This document shows positions 32,301 to 42,789 of a DNA stretch of 64,000 bases, piece by piece. The notes beneath the pieces are model-generated. The model worked only from the letters and a program-made list of their open reading frames with translations, was not told where the DNA came from and searched no databases. The DNA comes from Aedes albopictus (Eukaryota > Arthropoda > Insecta > Diptera > Culicidae), in NCBI RefSeq assembly GCF_035046485.1, contig NC_085137.1, positions 5,805,977-5,869,976 of the forward strand, given 5' to 3'. How positions within the stretch are numbered: position 1 is the first letter of the stretch; each line of letters begins with the position of its first letter. The translations under genes were made by a program, and so were the position numbers.

Positions 32301-32639
32301 ATATTAGAAAAAAAAATCATTTATTTTATGAAACTACAAAGACTTAGAGAACCATCTTGGCAATTTGATGAGATCTTTTCATTGATGTAAATAAAAGGGA
32401 TCTAAGAAGGTGGCTTAGACTTTCCTAGAAAGTAAATAATCCTTCCTGGGAAACCGTCAAATTACAATGCATATGTGCTCGAGGTACTCGAGCCTCCTTT
32501 AGTACTGAAATTGGCACTTAAGCTCCTCTAGGAATTTTACCAATTGAAACTAACGCAATGGAACATAGGGAATCATTTTGAAAATGTGGGGTAACCTTAG
32601 GCAGGGTATTGGGGTAACAAATCAATGAATTCAAAGAGA

Positions 32640-32748
32640 CACTCGATCTGGTGTTCATTTATTACAAAAAAGCTTTTGACCATCTGAATCACGAAAAAAT
32701 ATAACGAACCCTTAGACGCCAGGGTGTTTCTAATAAAATTATCGGTAT
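32640..32748 (+). pseudogene. Small reverse transcriptase remnant
   Basis: Translates as LVFIYYKKAFDHLNHEKI followed by a stop and RTLRRQGVSNKII. This resembles the region around the first catalytic Asp (the F-x-KAFD motif) of a non-LTR reverse transcriptase. Only ~35 codons survive. Confidence 0.6.
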
Positions 32749-33047
32749 AAGGTAGTATCTATTTATTACGTAACGCTGAAATCGAAGATTTTCGAGCACC
32801 TCCCCCCCACCCCATACCCCTAGAGCATGGTTTCCCAAACTGTGGGTCGCGACCCCCAGGGGGGTCGCCGGCCTTCTTCCAGGGGGTCGCGAGGGACAAT
32901 AAAATATTTTACTGTAACAGACAACAAATGAGGGAATTTCTATGGGGGGTCGCGAAAACTACGTCTGCTGGTAGAAGGGGGTCGCGCGATCTGAAAGTTT
33001 GGGAACCTATGCCCTAGAGCGTTACGTGATTTGTGGACATCGCCTAA
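32749..33047. mobile_element. MITE with ...ATTACGTAACGCT ends, split by a hAT-like MITE
   Basis: Left end GGTAGTATCTATTTATTACG continuing TAACGCT, and right end AGCGTTACGTGATTTGTGGA continuing CATCGCC, are imperfect inverted repeats. The interior (a C-rich strip at 32800-32820) is interrupted by 32826-33011. Confidence 0.65.
32826..33011. mobile_element. 186-bp hAT-like MITE with 8-bp target duplication
   Basis: Termini CATGGTTTCCCAAACT and AGTTTGGGAACCTATG (14 of 16 positions complementary), flanked by CCCTAGAG at 32818-32825 and 33012-33019. An 8-bp duplication and GTTCCCAAACT-type ends are characteristic of hAT non-autonomous elements. Internal GGGGTCGCG words recur four times. Confidence 0.85.
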
Positions 33048-33239
33048 TTGGAGCACAGTACTGAATATAGCATTCTCGTGCAGAGTACTACACAATGACA
33101 TCTTTTCCGATCGCGATACCATCCGACTCGACGCTAATCTCTATAGGTATACCTGGTCAAACCGGTCAAACCACGCTCAAAACTTTCCTTCACCAACAAT
33201 GTGCGATACCACCGACCGCCACGGTACAACCTAAATGAC

Positions 33240-33631
33240 TGAAGCAACCGGATGTCGAGGTAACACTGCCAGATGAGGGCGAACTCGATGTGGACTGCTG
33301 GAGTACATCGGATATATGGAACGGAGTCGATGGAACGAAAGGTTCAACGAGGTTTTTGGAGGATAAGAACGCAGCCTGGGCGATAATGCTGCATCGAGGA
33401 ACCCGGCAGGACATGGAGCGTTACAAACAGAAGCGGAAACAACATAGCCGCCACTTTCCAAAGAAAAAACGCCGCCTGGTAGAAGCGGATGGCGAGGAAA
33501 TGGAAACGGAACTGCTGTGCCGTTGCCAAGGAACACGGAAATTCTACCAGAAGCTCAACGCAACAGGTCACAGTGATGGGCGGAACCTGATTTCAATTGC
33601 ATTACATACTCCGGACGAACAAAAATATTAG
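33240..33631 (+). pseudogene. RTE-like non-LTR retrotransposon fragment (endonuclease-RT linker)
   Basis: An open frame of 113 codons (33290-33628) reads LEDKNAAWAIMLHRGTRQDM, then ERYKQKRKQHSRHFPKKKRR and MELLCR-like/TRKFYQKLNA. This matches the linker between endonuclease and RT in the mosquito RTE-like elements whose RT is seen at 42.8-44.1 kb. Truncated at both ends. The family assignment is from recognition only. Confidence 0.65.
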
Positions 33632-34432
33632 TAGGATGGTTTTTACTTCGGTGTGGATGAATGTGTTTCCTCGTTTGAATATACCAAATCAGATTGAGAA
33701 GAAAATGTTCGATTTTTCTTCGTTATTTTTATTATTATCTTTATAATCGACATTTTCAACCAGGAGCTGGTTCATCTCTGGTTTATCAAGTTGAAATTCA
33801 TATCAATCACAATTTTTACACGTATCAGGGAATTTGGTTTATTTAACAACAGGATAGGAGGTCTCAAAGCAGTGAGAAGCGGAAACACTTCCTACTCAGT
33901 CTTTCCCACCCATTATCTTCTCCATACGCTGTACAAGTGCACAAATCAAGACTAAAATCTAGTGATTTTCCCAAAAAAATCTCCCCTGAAATGTCTCCAG
34001 AGATTTAATTCAGGGATTATTTCAGAAATCTCTTATACTAACCCAGCAGCCAATCCTCTTGTAACATCCATAGATATCCTTATGAATATGTAGCTGCAGC
34101 GAATGCTCCAGAAATACTAATGCGATTCCTTAGAAATCTTTAATGGGAGCTATCCAGGATTCCATCCAAGAATTGCTAGAGGATTCCTGAGAGGTAAAAC
34201 AGAATAAATTCAAGCTGGAAAAGCTTGAAAAATCCCAGCAAGAATTTCTGGAGAAATCTCAGTAAGAATTTGTGTAAATACAGTATTGTTCCGATTATAT
34301 CACGCCCCTTTTCAAAAATGCGTTTAAATATTCTACAAAAACTATACGAACTTTCAATATTTTTAACGTTGCGAAACGTGCCATCAATATTCATCTTGAA
34401 AAAGAGGGGAAACATTTGCACTCAAATGTAAC
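33632..34432. other. Intergenic with short 12-bp repeat tract
   Basis: 33970-34270 contains diverged 12-bp repeat units (TTCCTGAGAG, AATTTCTGGAGAAATC). Nothing else is recognisable. Confidence 0.4.
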
Positions 34433-34994
34433 CAGGGAATGAAATTATCGATCACGATCGCGATAGTAGAAAACTGTCCCACACGCATTATCGGCGAAAA
34501 AAGACGTGCGATAAATTTAGACCCGGGTTTCTCCCGAGAATGTGTTTTCGCTCGTTCAGCAGCGCCGAAAATCGATTATCATCAGCAATGAAAAGTTGAC
34601 TGGTTTGCTTTCTGCTCTTTGTTCGCCTTTCCGTAGTCCCGTCGTCACCGGCTGTAGCTTTTATGTATAAAATTTCTGTCCTCTCTCGAGCAGCTTGTGT
34701 GGTCGAGTGGTTATGGTGCGTGCTCATGCACATTTTTGTGGAGGGTCTAGGTTCGAATCCCGTTAGCGGCAAATTTTTGTTACTTGCCTTCTGATAATTA
34801 TCGCGATAACTTTGCAGGTGATAAAGTTGGATAGCGAAAATGAAAAGAGCGATATCCAGTTTTTGGCTATCTTTGATCGGGGACAAACAGCAACGACCGA
34901 TAAACATTTCTCACAGGAAAAGTAAACACAGAAAAAATCGGTTGCTTGAAAAGCGCCGTTTTTCGTCTCAATTTGCTGATAATTTCATTCCCTG
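34433..34994. mobile_element. 562-bp hAT-like MITE containing a tRNA-like segment
   Basis: Perfect 17-bp inverted termini CAGGGAATGAAATTATC, flanked by direct copies of AATGTAAC (8 bp) on both sides, which defines a hAT-type insertion. Short internal inverted words (CGATCACGATCGCGATA; TTATCGCGATAACTTT) are present. The middle (34690-34771) carries tRNA A- and B-box motifs. Confidence 0.85.
34690..34771 (+). pseudogene. tRNA-like sequence (Ser/Leu type, degenerate) inside the hAT-like MITE
   Basis: A-box-like TGTGGTCGAGTGGTTATGG and B-box GGTTCGAATCC are spaced as in class II (long variable arm) tRNAs. The acceptor (GCAGCTT against TAGCGGC) and T stems have several mismatches, and there are two extra bases before the D stem. 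It is therefore a tRNA-derived head or tRNA pseudogene rather than a functional tRNA. Confidence 0.55.
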
Positions 34995-35435
34995 AATGTA
35001 ACAGCAAATGAATGAAAAATTAAAGACGCGTGATAACATCGAAACATTACTGTATTTAGAGAAACCATTGTAAAAATCTCTGAAGGAGTCCCAGGACAAA
35101 CTTATGGAGGAATCTTTGGAAAAATCTCTGAAGACCTTTTTCATCTCTGTAAGAGTTTGTGTAAGGACATGGACTCCTCGTAGAAACCCCTCTATTTCTA
35201 GAGGAATTACAGAAGATGTTCCTGGAGATTTTTTGGAATACTCCCAGTAGGAATCAGGCATGAATTTCTGGAAGAGTATCACGATGAATTTCTAAACGAA
35301 TTCATGAAGAAAATCATGGACGATTCATTGGAAAGATTTTTGAAGACATCCCAACAGGCCCGAATGAACTTCAAAATGACTTCCTGGAGGAATCCTGGAG
35401 GCTGTGACCTGGTTCCAAGGAGAAATATCTGAATA
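34995..35435. repeat. Degenerate 12-bp minisatellite tract
   Basis: Units such as GAATCTTTGGAA, AAATCTCTGAAG and GAATTTCTGGAA, with short breaks. It continues briefly at 35640-35730 after the hairpin element. Confidence 0.6.
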
Positions 35436-35640
35436 AAGGACAAGGTATTTGGAGTACATAGCTCAAAATTTCTAGAGCACCGTTTTTTAGAACCGTTGAA
35501 CGGATTTGGATGAAAATGCATCACGCTAATTGTTCAGTGATTGTCAACAACGTGATGCATTTTAATCCAAATCCGTCTAACGGTTCTAAAAAACGGTGCT
35601 CTAGAAATTTTGAGCAATGTACTCCAAATACCTTGTCCTT
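35436..35640. mobile_element. 205-bp foldback element
   Basis: Arms of ~90 bp, starting AAGGACAAGGTATTTGGAGT and ending with the complement. Both contain AAATTTCTAGAGCACCGTTT, AACCGTT and GGATTTGG. The centre is ~20 bp of GTTCAGTGATTGTCAAC. It is embedded in the 12-bp minisatellite. Confidence 0.8.
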
Positions 35641-36126
35641 AAATGCGGCAAACATTCTTGGAGCAATTCCTGCTGAAACCTAAGAAGATATCTTCTTTGA
35701 ATTCCTCCAGGAATTCCTAAGATTCCTCTAAAACAATTTTTTTTCAAGATTTTCAAGCTAGGCTTTATCCAGCATTTGCTCTTGAGCGACCTTGAGCGAC
35801 CTCCAGGGTTTACTGGGAATAAGAAACTGCTTGAGGAGTCTTCTAGGTTCCGTAATAGGTAATTGTCGTGTTCCCCGGAAGAATCAGGTTTTCGGAACAC
35901 CTCTGGAAGTTATTGTTTTTGAGGTTCCGTGAAAAATTATAGGAAGGACAGATCCAGGTTTGAATTGCAAACGAATCACTGATTGCCAAGCAATGACTCG
36001 AACACATAATATCTACTTTGAGACTTTTTGTCACATTTTGTCTGGAGTCGCATCACTGTGCGGCTTCGTGCCGCGAGCCGAAAAGTGCCGGGATAAGGAC
36101 AGGCCTCTTGACTTGACGGACCAACG

Positions 36127-36300
36127 TTAGGTGATGGAAAGGTGGAAGCAGCACTTCGATAAACTTTCAAGCGATCAACATGCTGAATGCCGCCTAAGTG
36201 CGCTACAGATCATTTTTCGACGCTTAACACTTGAAAGAGTTCGTGGAAAGTTATCGAGTTATCGTTCAAGGCTGATCGACCACGGACGAGGTGGTCCACA
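36127..36300 (+). pseudogene. RTE-like retrotransposon fragment
   Basis: VMERWKQHFDKLSS-like translation, followed by an internal deletion to FVESYRVI-like sequence (TTCGTGGAAAGTTATCGAGT). Both pieces occur in the RTE-like element at 42.8 kb, so this is a deleted copy. Confidence 0.55.
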
Positions 36301-36689
36301 AACCCCAGGGGACCGCACTGTAACCAAAAAAACATTTTATCCTGTTAAAATTACACAGCGAAATATGATAAAGCTGAAATGAATTAACCTATGCATAACA
36401 CAGAGATGAACCAGCCCCCGGCTAAAAACCTCTTTAATAAAGAATAATAAAAAATAATAATAACCTATGCATAAAATTTGCTGAACTATCTTTGTTATGT
36501 TTAAATAATTCATATTTGTTTTCAGACAAATTGGATTCTTTAGGAGTGTCCGGATTATTTCATAATCGGACCAAAAAGTCCGATCACGGACACTGGACGG
36601 AGGATGGCCGGCTCTTCCCACTGAAGAGGGCTGCAGGAACAAATGCTGCAGACGATAGCTCGACGACGAATAACTCTTAAGCCTGGAAC

Positions 36690-36810
36690 ACATAGCGTCC
36701 GTTCCGTCGAGGTTTGCGTTTTTTTGACAGTTTTCCCATGGGAAATCTGTCAAACTTCTGTCACACACACGCAAACGTATGCATTGTGTGGGGCACTTTA
36801 AGTGTAAGCC
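36690..36810. repeat. Short repeat with CCCATGGGAAA palindrome, copy 2
   Basis: TTTTTTTGACAGTTTTCCCA, TGGGAAATCTGTCAAACTTC, TGTCACACACACGCAAACGT and TGTGTGGGGCACTTTA correspond in order to 23315-23430 in the CDA intron. Confidence 0.6.
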
Positions 36811-37693
36811 TTGTAAAAGGCTGATGGTTCCGGCTGTCCAAGTAAGAAGGCTTGAGGGTGAATTTTCTCCGATGTTTATTCCTTCACTGATCAACAAAAA
36901 CTGATCATAATCGGATTCTCCACCCAAAAATTGGAGGAGCAACCATTGACATGTATAGTCAGATTTGATCGTTGATCGATTTGATCGAATCGGATTCTCC
37001 ACCCAAAAATTATTCCAAATCCAAAATTTCATAAGTTTTGGAGTCCGGAAACTATTTTTAAAATGCATTTAATGTTTGTATGGGGAAAATTTTTTGTTCG
37101 GGTCGAACTGTCATTTTATCGATTGAACTGTCATTCTATTTGCGAAAATTAAAACTGTTTTGTTAATTTGACCATCAAAACAAAGGTATAGCAATATTTT
37201 ATTCACTGAAGAACCCAATTCTTCAAAAGGGTAGCAATCACAAAAAGGTTGGGAAACACAGCTTTGAAGCTATCCAATATGGGTCTTATTGATATGTCAG
37301 GGTGTCTATTCATAACTCAAAATAAAATTCCCTGAGTTTTCCAGGTTTTTCCAGATGAAATTTTAAAAGTTTATAATTCGAAAAATAACCCAAATTTTCT
37401 AAAAAATAGAAAAGATGACTTAGGGTATCATGAATAGATTTGTCGTCATGAGGGCTGAGGAAAACAGGTAAGTTCCCCTACTCTTCAAAAATTATTTTAA
37501 GATTTTTGAGCATAATTCCTGAAATCTCTTCCAAAGTCTCTTCCTGGCTTTCCGCAAGATTCTTTCACGAGATATCTGTTTAAGTACGTCCCGATATTTC
37601 TTGCAAAGGTTTTCCGATATACTTCCAGAGATTCTCGCTGGATACCTCCTGAAGATGCATCCAAAGCTATTCAGTTTCTTCAAGAATGTCATT
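36811..37693. other. Intergenic repeat-derived sequence
   Basis: Contains two copies of GAATCGGATTCTCCACCCAA-type sequence (near 36910 and 36990), the 37010-37100 block related to 20170-20300, and AATTCCCTGAGTTTTCCAGG near 37325, which is related to 39300-39415. No gene was seen. Confidence 0.4.
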
Positions 37694-37752
37694 GGTTGCC
37701 TCGTAGCCATGCGGTTAGAGTCCGGATGGATGAGGGTTCAATTCCCGCTAAG
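37694..37752 (+). pseudogene. tRNA-derived SINE-like fragment
   Basis: GTTGCCTCGTAGCCATGCGG followed by TTAGAGTCCGG and a B-box GGGTTCAATTCCCGC. The A-to-B spacing is compatible with Pol III promoters of tRNA-derived SINEs. No cloverleaf forms. Confidence 0.45.
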
Positions 37753-37859
37753 AGCGATGAAATTTTTCACGCGAATAGCTTCTTATCTGTAGCCACTTCG
37801 TGTTAAGTTTCGTTCAATCGGTACAGCCGCCGGCTGAATCCAGTATCCGTATCTTTTTA

Positions 37860-39250
37860 TGGTTTTCCGGGATATCTATCCAATAGTTTATGCCTGGATT
37901 TTTACCGATAGTTTTCCGGTATTTCTCTTGTTTTCCTCGCGGAACTTCGTCCGTAGCTGCTATCAGGATTACATGAGGTTTTCAGAATTGCTCCTTGGAT
38001 GTCCTTAATAATATATCGAGATGTTTCATTTTTTCTTAGGTTCTTCCTGAAGTTCCTGTCGAGATTTCTTCAAACACTGGGGAGTTTCTCGCAAGATTTT
38101 ATTTGAATTCTCTCGAATATTTCTCCAGGAATGTTCTATAAGGTATTTCGTAAGTTATCTCAGGAGACATTCTGAAGAAAACCCGTAGAAGAATCCCTGC
38201 AATAACTTTGGGAGAAATCCCCAAAGGAATATCCAGAATCTCGGATCAATTTCTGGTAAAGATTCCGGGAAGAATTTTGGGAATAAAGTAGAGAATATGT
38301 GTAAAAAATCGCAGGTGGATCACTGCAAGAAATCCGGCACAACTACAAGGAACAGTCTGGCTCTGAAAGAATGCAATAGAAGAACTCAATGAGAAATATC
38401 AGCAATAACTCCTGTGGAAATCCCAAAAGGCACTCTGGAAAAAATCTTAGGAGAAAGTCCAGGGTAAATTATGAGGCACACATTTCCCGATCGTAGGAGA
38501 ACGTGCCGCCCGAGCCAAATTTCTGATACCAGGGTAAATTAAGAAAAACTCTGAGAGACATCTCGTGACCAACATCGGAAGGAATCTTCAGAGAGAAGTT
38601 TCAGGTAAAACTTCAAAATAAACCTCGCGAAAACTTTTAAGAAATTCCTGTAGGAGACCAGGAAGAACATCTCGAAGAAAGCCCAAAGCAATTGTTTGAA
38701 GATATCACAGGAAAAAATGAAAGAAATCTCTTGAAGAACTCTTGCAGTAAATTCGTAAAAAAATCCTTGGAGGAACTTTAGTAGGAACCCCAGGAATAAC
38801 TCCTTTAGCAACTCTGAAAGAAATTCTGGGAAGATCTTCTGAGTAAATCGCAAGAGGAACACCGGAAGGAATCGCATTAAATTTTCATGAGGAATGCCGA
38901 AAGAAATTCCACGATTTATCCCGACAAAAATTCTTATAGAGTATTCGGGATAAATTCTGGTAGAAATCCTACGAAGATTTCTTTGAGCAAAAGTCCGGGA
39001 AGAAATAGCATCCCCGAGAAAAACTCCAGGAGAAATCGGTTGGAATTCAGGAATCCTGGAAGGAATCTGGAAGTATATCTTTCCGGAAAAAAAATCAAAA
39101 AGGAATACCAAGAAAAATAGGGTCAAAATGCAGAAAGAAGATAAGAAATAATTATAAGAAATCCGGGGGATATTCCAGGAGGTATTTCTAAGGAAGTTCT
39201 AGAAAGAAACCCTGACTGAATTTCTGAAAAAAAATCTTGTAGCAAAATTT
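37860..39250. repeat. Degenerate 12-bp minisatellite tract
   Basis: Long, strongly diverged run of GAAATCCC/AGGAATTCC/TTCTGGAA units. The minus strand is open for 195 codons at 38539-39126 (Phe/Leu/Arg-rich), which is explained by the repeat. No host gene. Confidence 0.6.
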
Positions 39251-39289
39251 CTGTATGGATTTTTACTACCAGGGTTTTAAACATACGAA

Positions 39290-39420
39290 CTAATATTTTT
39301 TTATCGGAGTAAAATTTCCCTGAGTACTCACGATATTCCCTGAGTATTCCAGGTTTTTCCCTGTTGAATAAAATTCCCTGAGGATTCCCGGTTTTCCAGG
39401 TTTTTCCAGGTAGTAGTATG
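39290..39420. repeat. CCCTGAG/TTCCAGGTTTTTCC repeat
   Basis: Several copies of AATTCCCTGAG and TTCCAGGTTTTTCC. Related sequence lies at 37320-37370. Confidence 0.55.
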
Positions 39421-39593
39421 TGTAAGATGTTCGGAATCCAAACATGGTGGCCATAAACTCATGAGTAGTTGCCACGATTTTTACTTTTAATAAAATAGTT
39501 CCAACAAAATATTCATAAATTAAATATTAGTCTGAAGAAGTAACAAAAATGTGACCCTCGAATCGTTGCCTGCAAAAGAATGAAAACAAAATT

Positions 39594-39690
39594 TCATTGC
39601 AGAAACAGAGAATCGATCTTCTCACCATACTAAAACTCAGCTCATTAGTACAAATCTAGTACTACACTGAACGTGCCCCATTCAAGATGT
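39594..39690. repeat. MITE family D, single arm
   Basis: GAGAATCGATCTTCTCACCA, TACTAAAACTCAGCTCATTA, then CAAATCTAGTACTACACTGA and ACGTGCCCCAT match one arm of 17289-17485. Confidence 0.65.
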
Positions 39691-39710
39691 TGTTATTCAG
39701 ACTCTAAACG

Positions 39711-40683
39711 TAGGGGTAGGCGGGGCATTATGGACACCCGGGGCAGAATGGACACCCTCAATATTTTGAAATATGCGAACTTTTTTGAACTTTTAATAAA
39801 TGGAGAATATAGTCCATCTGTCTAAAACGTAGTTTCAGAAAAGAAACATTCGAAATTAAAATTATACTTGATTTTACACGAAAAAGTTGCGTCCTCCGTT
39901 TTTTGTGCATGGAAATTATAATTTTCACACCATCTAAAATAAGATTCAGTGATTAATTTATTGCAGGTCGATTAAAACCTGATATTTCTAGAACACATGC
40001 AAGTAGTTTTGCTGTATCTACATGCTTAACATGTTTATATTTGCTTCTTTATTATATCAAAAATCAAGTTTGGAAATATCTTCTGCTGCCGGGGCAAAAT
40101 GGACACTCACCTTTTTGAAAGAAGCGGCAAGGGAAAAATATAACCTAAATCACAAACCAACCAAATTCTTCGATTTCAGTATATTTTCGATTAAATGTTC
40201 ACTATAGTAGACATAGGATGAAACAAATTGGTCAAAAAACGACAGAAGTGGAAAACAGTTGTTCTAGGCACAGCTGTACATGCCGACAAAAACAAAGCTT
40301 TATCCAAAACAGCCTGAATTTAAATTAACTGAACAAAAATGAACTACTTCGGCGTATTATTCATCCATAATAGTTGTTTTGTAATGGAATGACTTTATAG
40401 GTGTAAATAATGTACGAAATTCGTAAAAGTCTCATGGTGTCCATATTGCCCCATGGGGGTGTTCATTCTGCCCCGTATGCTTGAAGACGATCATGAAAAA
40501 CTAACATTTTTCAAAACATTTTTTGAAGTGGATAAATCATTTTTCTTCGTGAGCATTCTTATGCAATAGATGCTAAATAGACTTTAAAAGGATACATGTA
40601 TCAAAAAACTAAACTTTTTTGACATCTTGCCAGGTAATGTTGGCAAAAACCTTAGGGTGTCCATATTGCCCCGCTTACCCCTA
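39711..40683. mobile_element. TA-flanked MITE, family C, copy 2 (longer, inverted)
   Basis: Collinear with 9025-9790 in reverse orientation. Termini GGGGTAGGCGGGGCATTATG and CCATATTGCCCCGCTTACCCC, flanked by TA. Internal GGGGCARAATGGACAC motifs are kept at 39740, 40090, 40440 and 40465. It retains ~200 bp (about 40095-40290) missing from copy 1, and lacks the hairpin found in that copy. Confidence 0.85.
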
Positions 40684-40739
40684 TTTTCCCTAAATTGTTT
40701 GCTCGTTTGCACCTATAGTGGAGGTAGTATTTCAGACAA

Positions 40740-40930
40740 TTCTTGCTGTAAATCAACCAAGAATTCCTAGCGAACTCCTGGGAGATAATACAGCTTGAAA
40801 ATCCAAGAATTCCTGGAGAAATCTCAGCAGAAATTTGTGTGAATATGTAGAAGAGTCCTTGTAGAAATCTTTGAAGGATTCACAAGAGAAACTTAGGCAT
40901 GGATCATTGGAAAATCCCTGAAGACCATTT
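40740..40930. repeat. Degenerate 12-bp minisatellite tract
   Basis: Short run of AATTCCTGGAGAAATCTCAG-like units following the family C element. Confidence 0.5.
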
Positions 40931-40943
40931 TATTCATCCCTGG

Positions 40944-41165
40944 CTACGCCACTGTGACGAATGAGTTCGTGGGAAGTTATCGAGTTATCGTCCAAGGCTA
41001 GTCGACCACAGCGACGAAAAGGGACTTGCGATTGGAAGCTCGGTACGTGGAACTGCCGATCTCTCAACGTCATTCGGGGAGCACCCGCATACTTTCCGAT
41101 ATACTGAAGGCAAGACTGAAGAACCGCGGGTTCGGAAACGTAGCGCTGCACACTGGAGTAACAGG
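40944..41165 (+). pseudogene. RTE-like retrotransposon fragment (start of endonuclease)
   Basis: LGTWNCRSLN-like translation (GGTACGTGGAACTGCCGATC) marks the beginning of an apurinic-type endonuclease domain. It is preceded by a displaced RT piece (AATGAGTTCGTGGGAAGTTA). Rearranged and dead. Confidence 0.6.
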
Positions 41166-42789
41166 GTCCATATTATAGCCAAAAAGTTTTAACACGTTTT
41201 TATGGTGTATTATGAAGCTACTAGCGATAAAATTGTGAATTTTGATATTGAGGATGCATTTTGGATTATATATAGCCATATGAATCCACGTAATAGCCAG
41301 AAATGATTTCATATAACCTCACTAAGAGCAACGTATGTTTTCACCCCTAAAAATCACTTGAATCGTCATATTTTTTTCAGTACAGAGAACTGAAAAATAA
41401 TTATATTTTCATAAAATTTATTGTTTGGAAACACGGGCCACCTAGAGTAATTCTCCCAGAAGTGTGTGTGAAATTTATTTTTTTCATCAGTGAAGATAAC
41501 GTGTTTATGTCTCCTGCAAAGTTGTAGGGAATTTCATTATTAGAAAACTTGTTGAACAATTGTTCGATCAGCTCAATGTTTAGAGATCCGGGGCATTATT
41601 TGTGAACGACCTTTTAAAATGAGTTCATATGTTGTACCGTTTACTAGATATTTTTGGGAATCACTTTTTCATTTTGGGCTAACACACCAAAACTCTAAAA
41701 ATGATCATCGATTGAAACTCAGGGGCATGAACATGGTGAGAGAAGCCGGGTGGAATATATCAATTCTACACATAAAAGTAAGTTTGTGGAGTACTGAGTG
41801 AAAAACTTAATGAGTTTAGCTATAAAAATATTAGCTATGCGAACATATATTATTTACGGTGCATCAACATATGATTATGTACACGTTACACATAGTGAGC
41901 TCTTTATTTGAGTTGTTTTTGATTTTTTGTAAACAAATTTTGAACACAACAGTTCTGCCGCCACTCGCAAAACAGTTCCATCTTTGCTGGGTTTCCTATT
42001 CATATGGAACTGTTTTGCGAGAGGGGGCAGAGTTCTAGCTACATAAAATTACTAGTGAGTTGCATACATTCAGGCGTTTATTCGTAAATGGAGATTTCTG
42101 TTCAAATTTACAAAATTGATTCCATTTGACACATTTCGTTAGGAGATACAAGACCAGATTTGTATTCTACTATAATCTATCTGTTGACTGTTGAGAATAA
42201 GTGGCCATTCATTAGTCGGAACAAAGTTGTTTTTTTTTTTAATTAAACATAAATTCTAATTGTAATTCTAATTATCTATTTTCTCGTCCGGTACTTTTTG
42301 GTACCCGTTCTCTTGCGATTCACAAAGGATAATACATATATGTATTATATTTTATTGTAATTTTGTCCAGATCGCGGAATGCTGCAGAATATGAAAACTT
42401 TTTCAATACTGAAAATGGTTAAAAATTGATAAAAAAAACATGATTTCGAAAACTCTTCTGTAAGAGAGCCAATTAAATGAAACTAGGTGCAGTTTTTATT
42501 TTAAATGATACACCCTAATCAGGAGTTTCTATTCTCAATTATTTTTTCAAACTGTCGTTTTTTAGATAATTGAAGTGCTTTCGATGAGTTATGATACAAA
42601 TGAAAAAAAAAACAGTAGAAAAATCATCAAATTCAGACATTTGTTCATAAAAAAATATACATCCCAAAGTGTTTTATTGATTGCCACATGATGAGGTAAT
42701 GCTTCATTCATCTTCGAAAAATATTAGGCTTTGGAAAATTGAAAAAAAAAATGTTTTTACTTATGCTCAGGAAGTTGATCCATTTACGC
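41166..42789. other. Intergenic sequence with one hairpin
   Basis: AT-rich, no coding region. The only clear structure is the hairpin at 41951-42036, listed separately. Confidence 0.4.
41951..42036. repeat. Hairpin sharing its loop with the one at 9684-9743
   Basis: Stem CTCGCAAAACAGTTCCAT against ATGGAACTGTTTTGCGAG (18 bp, perfect), with a looser outer stem, around the loop CTTTGCTGGGTTTCCTATTC. The hairpin at 9684-9743 has the loop CTTTGCTGGATTTCCTATGC but a different stem. Confidence 0.85.

Noticed and set aside
38539..39126. 195-codon frame with Phe/Leu-rich hydrophobic stretches
   Set aside because: It falls in another decayed 12-bp repeat tract; the hydrophobicity comes from TTC/TTT codons of the unit.
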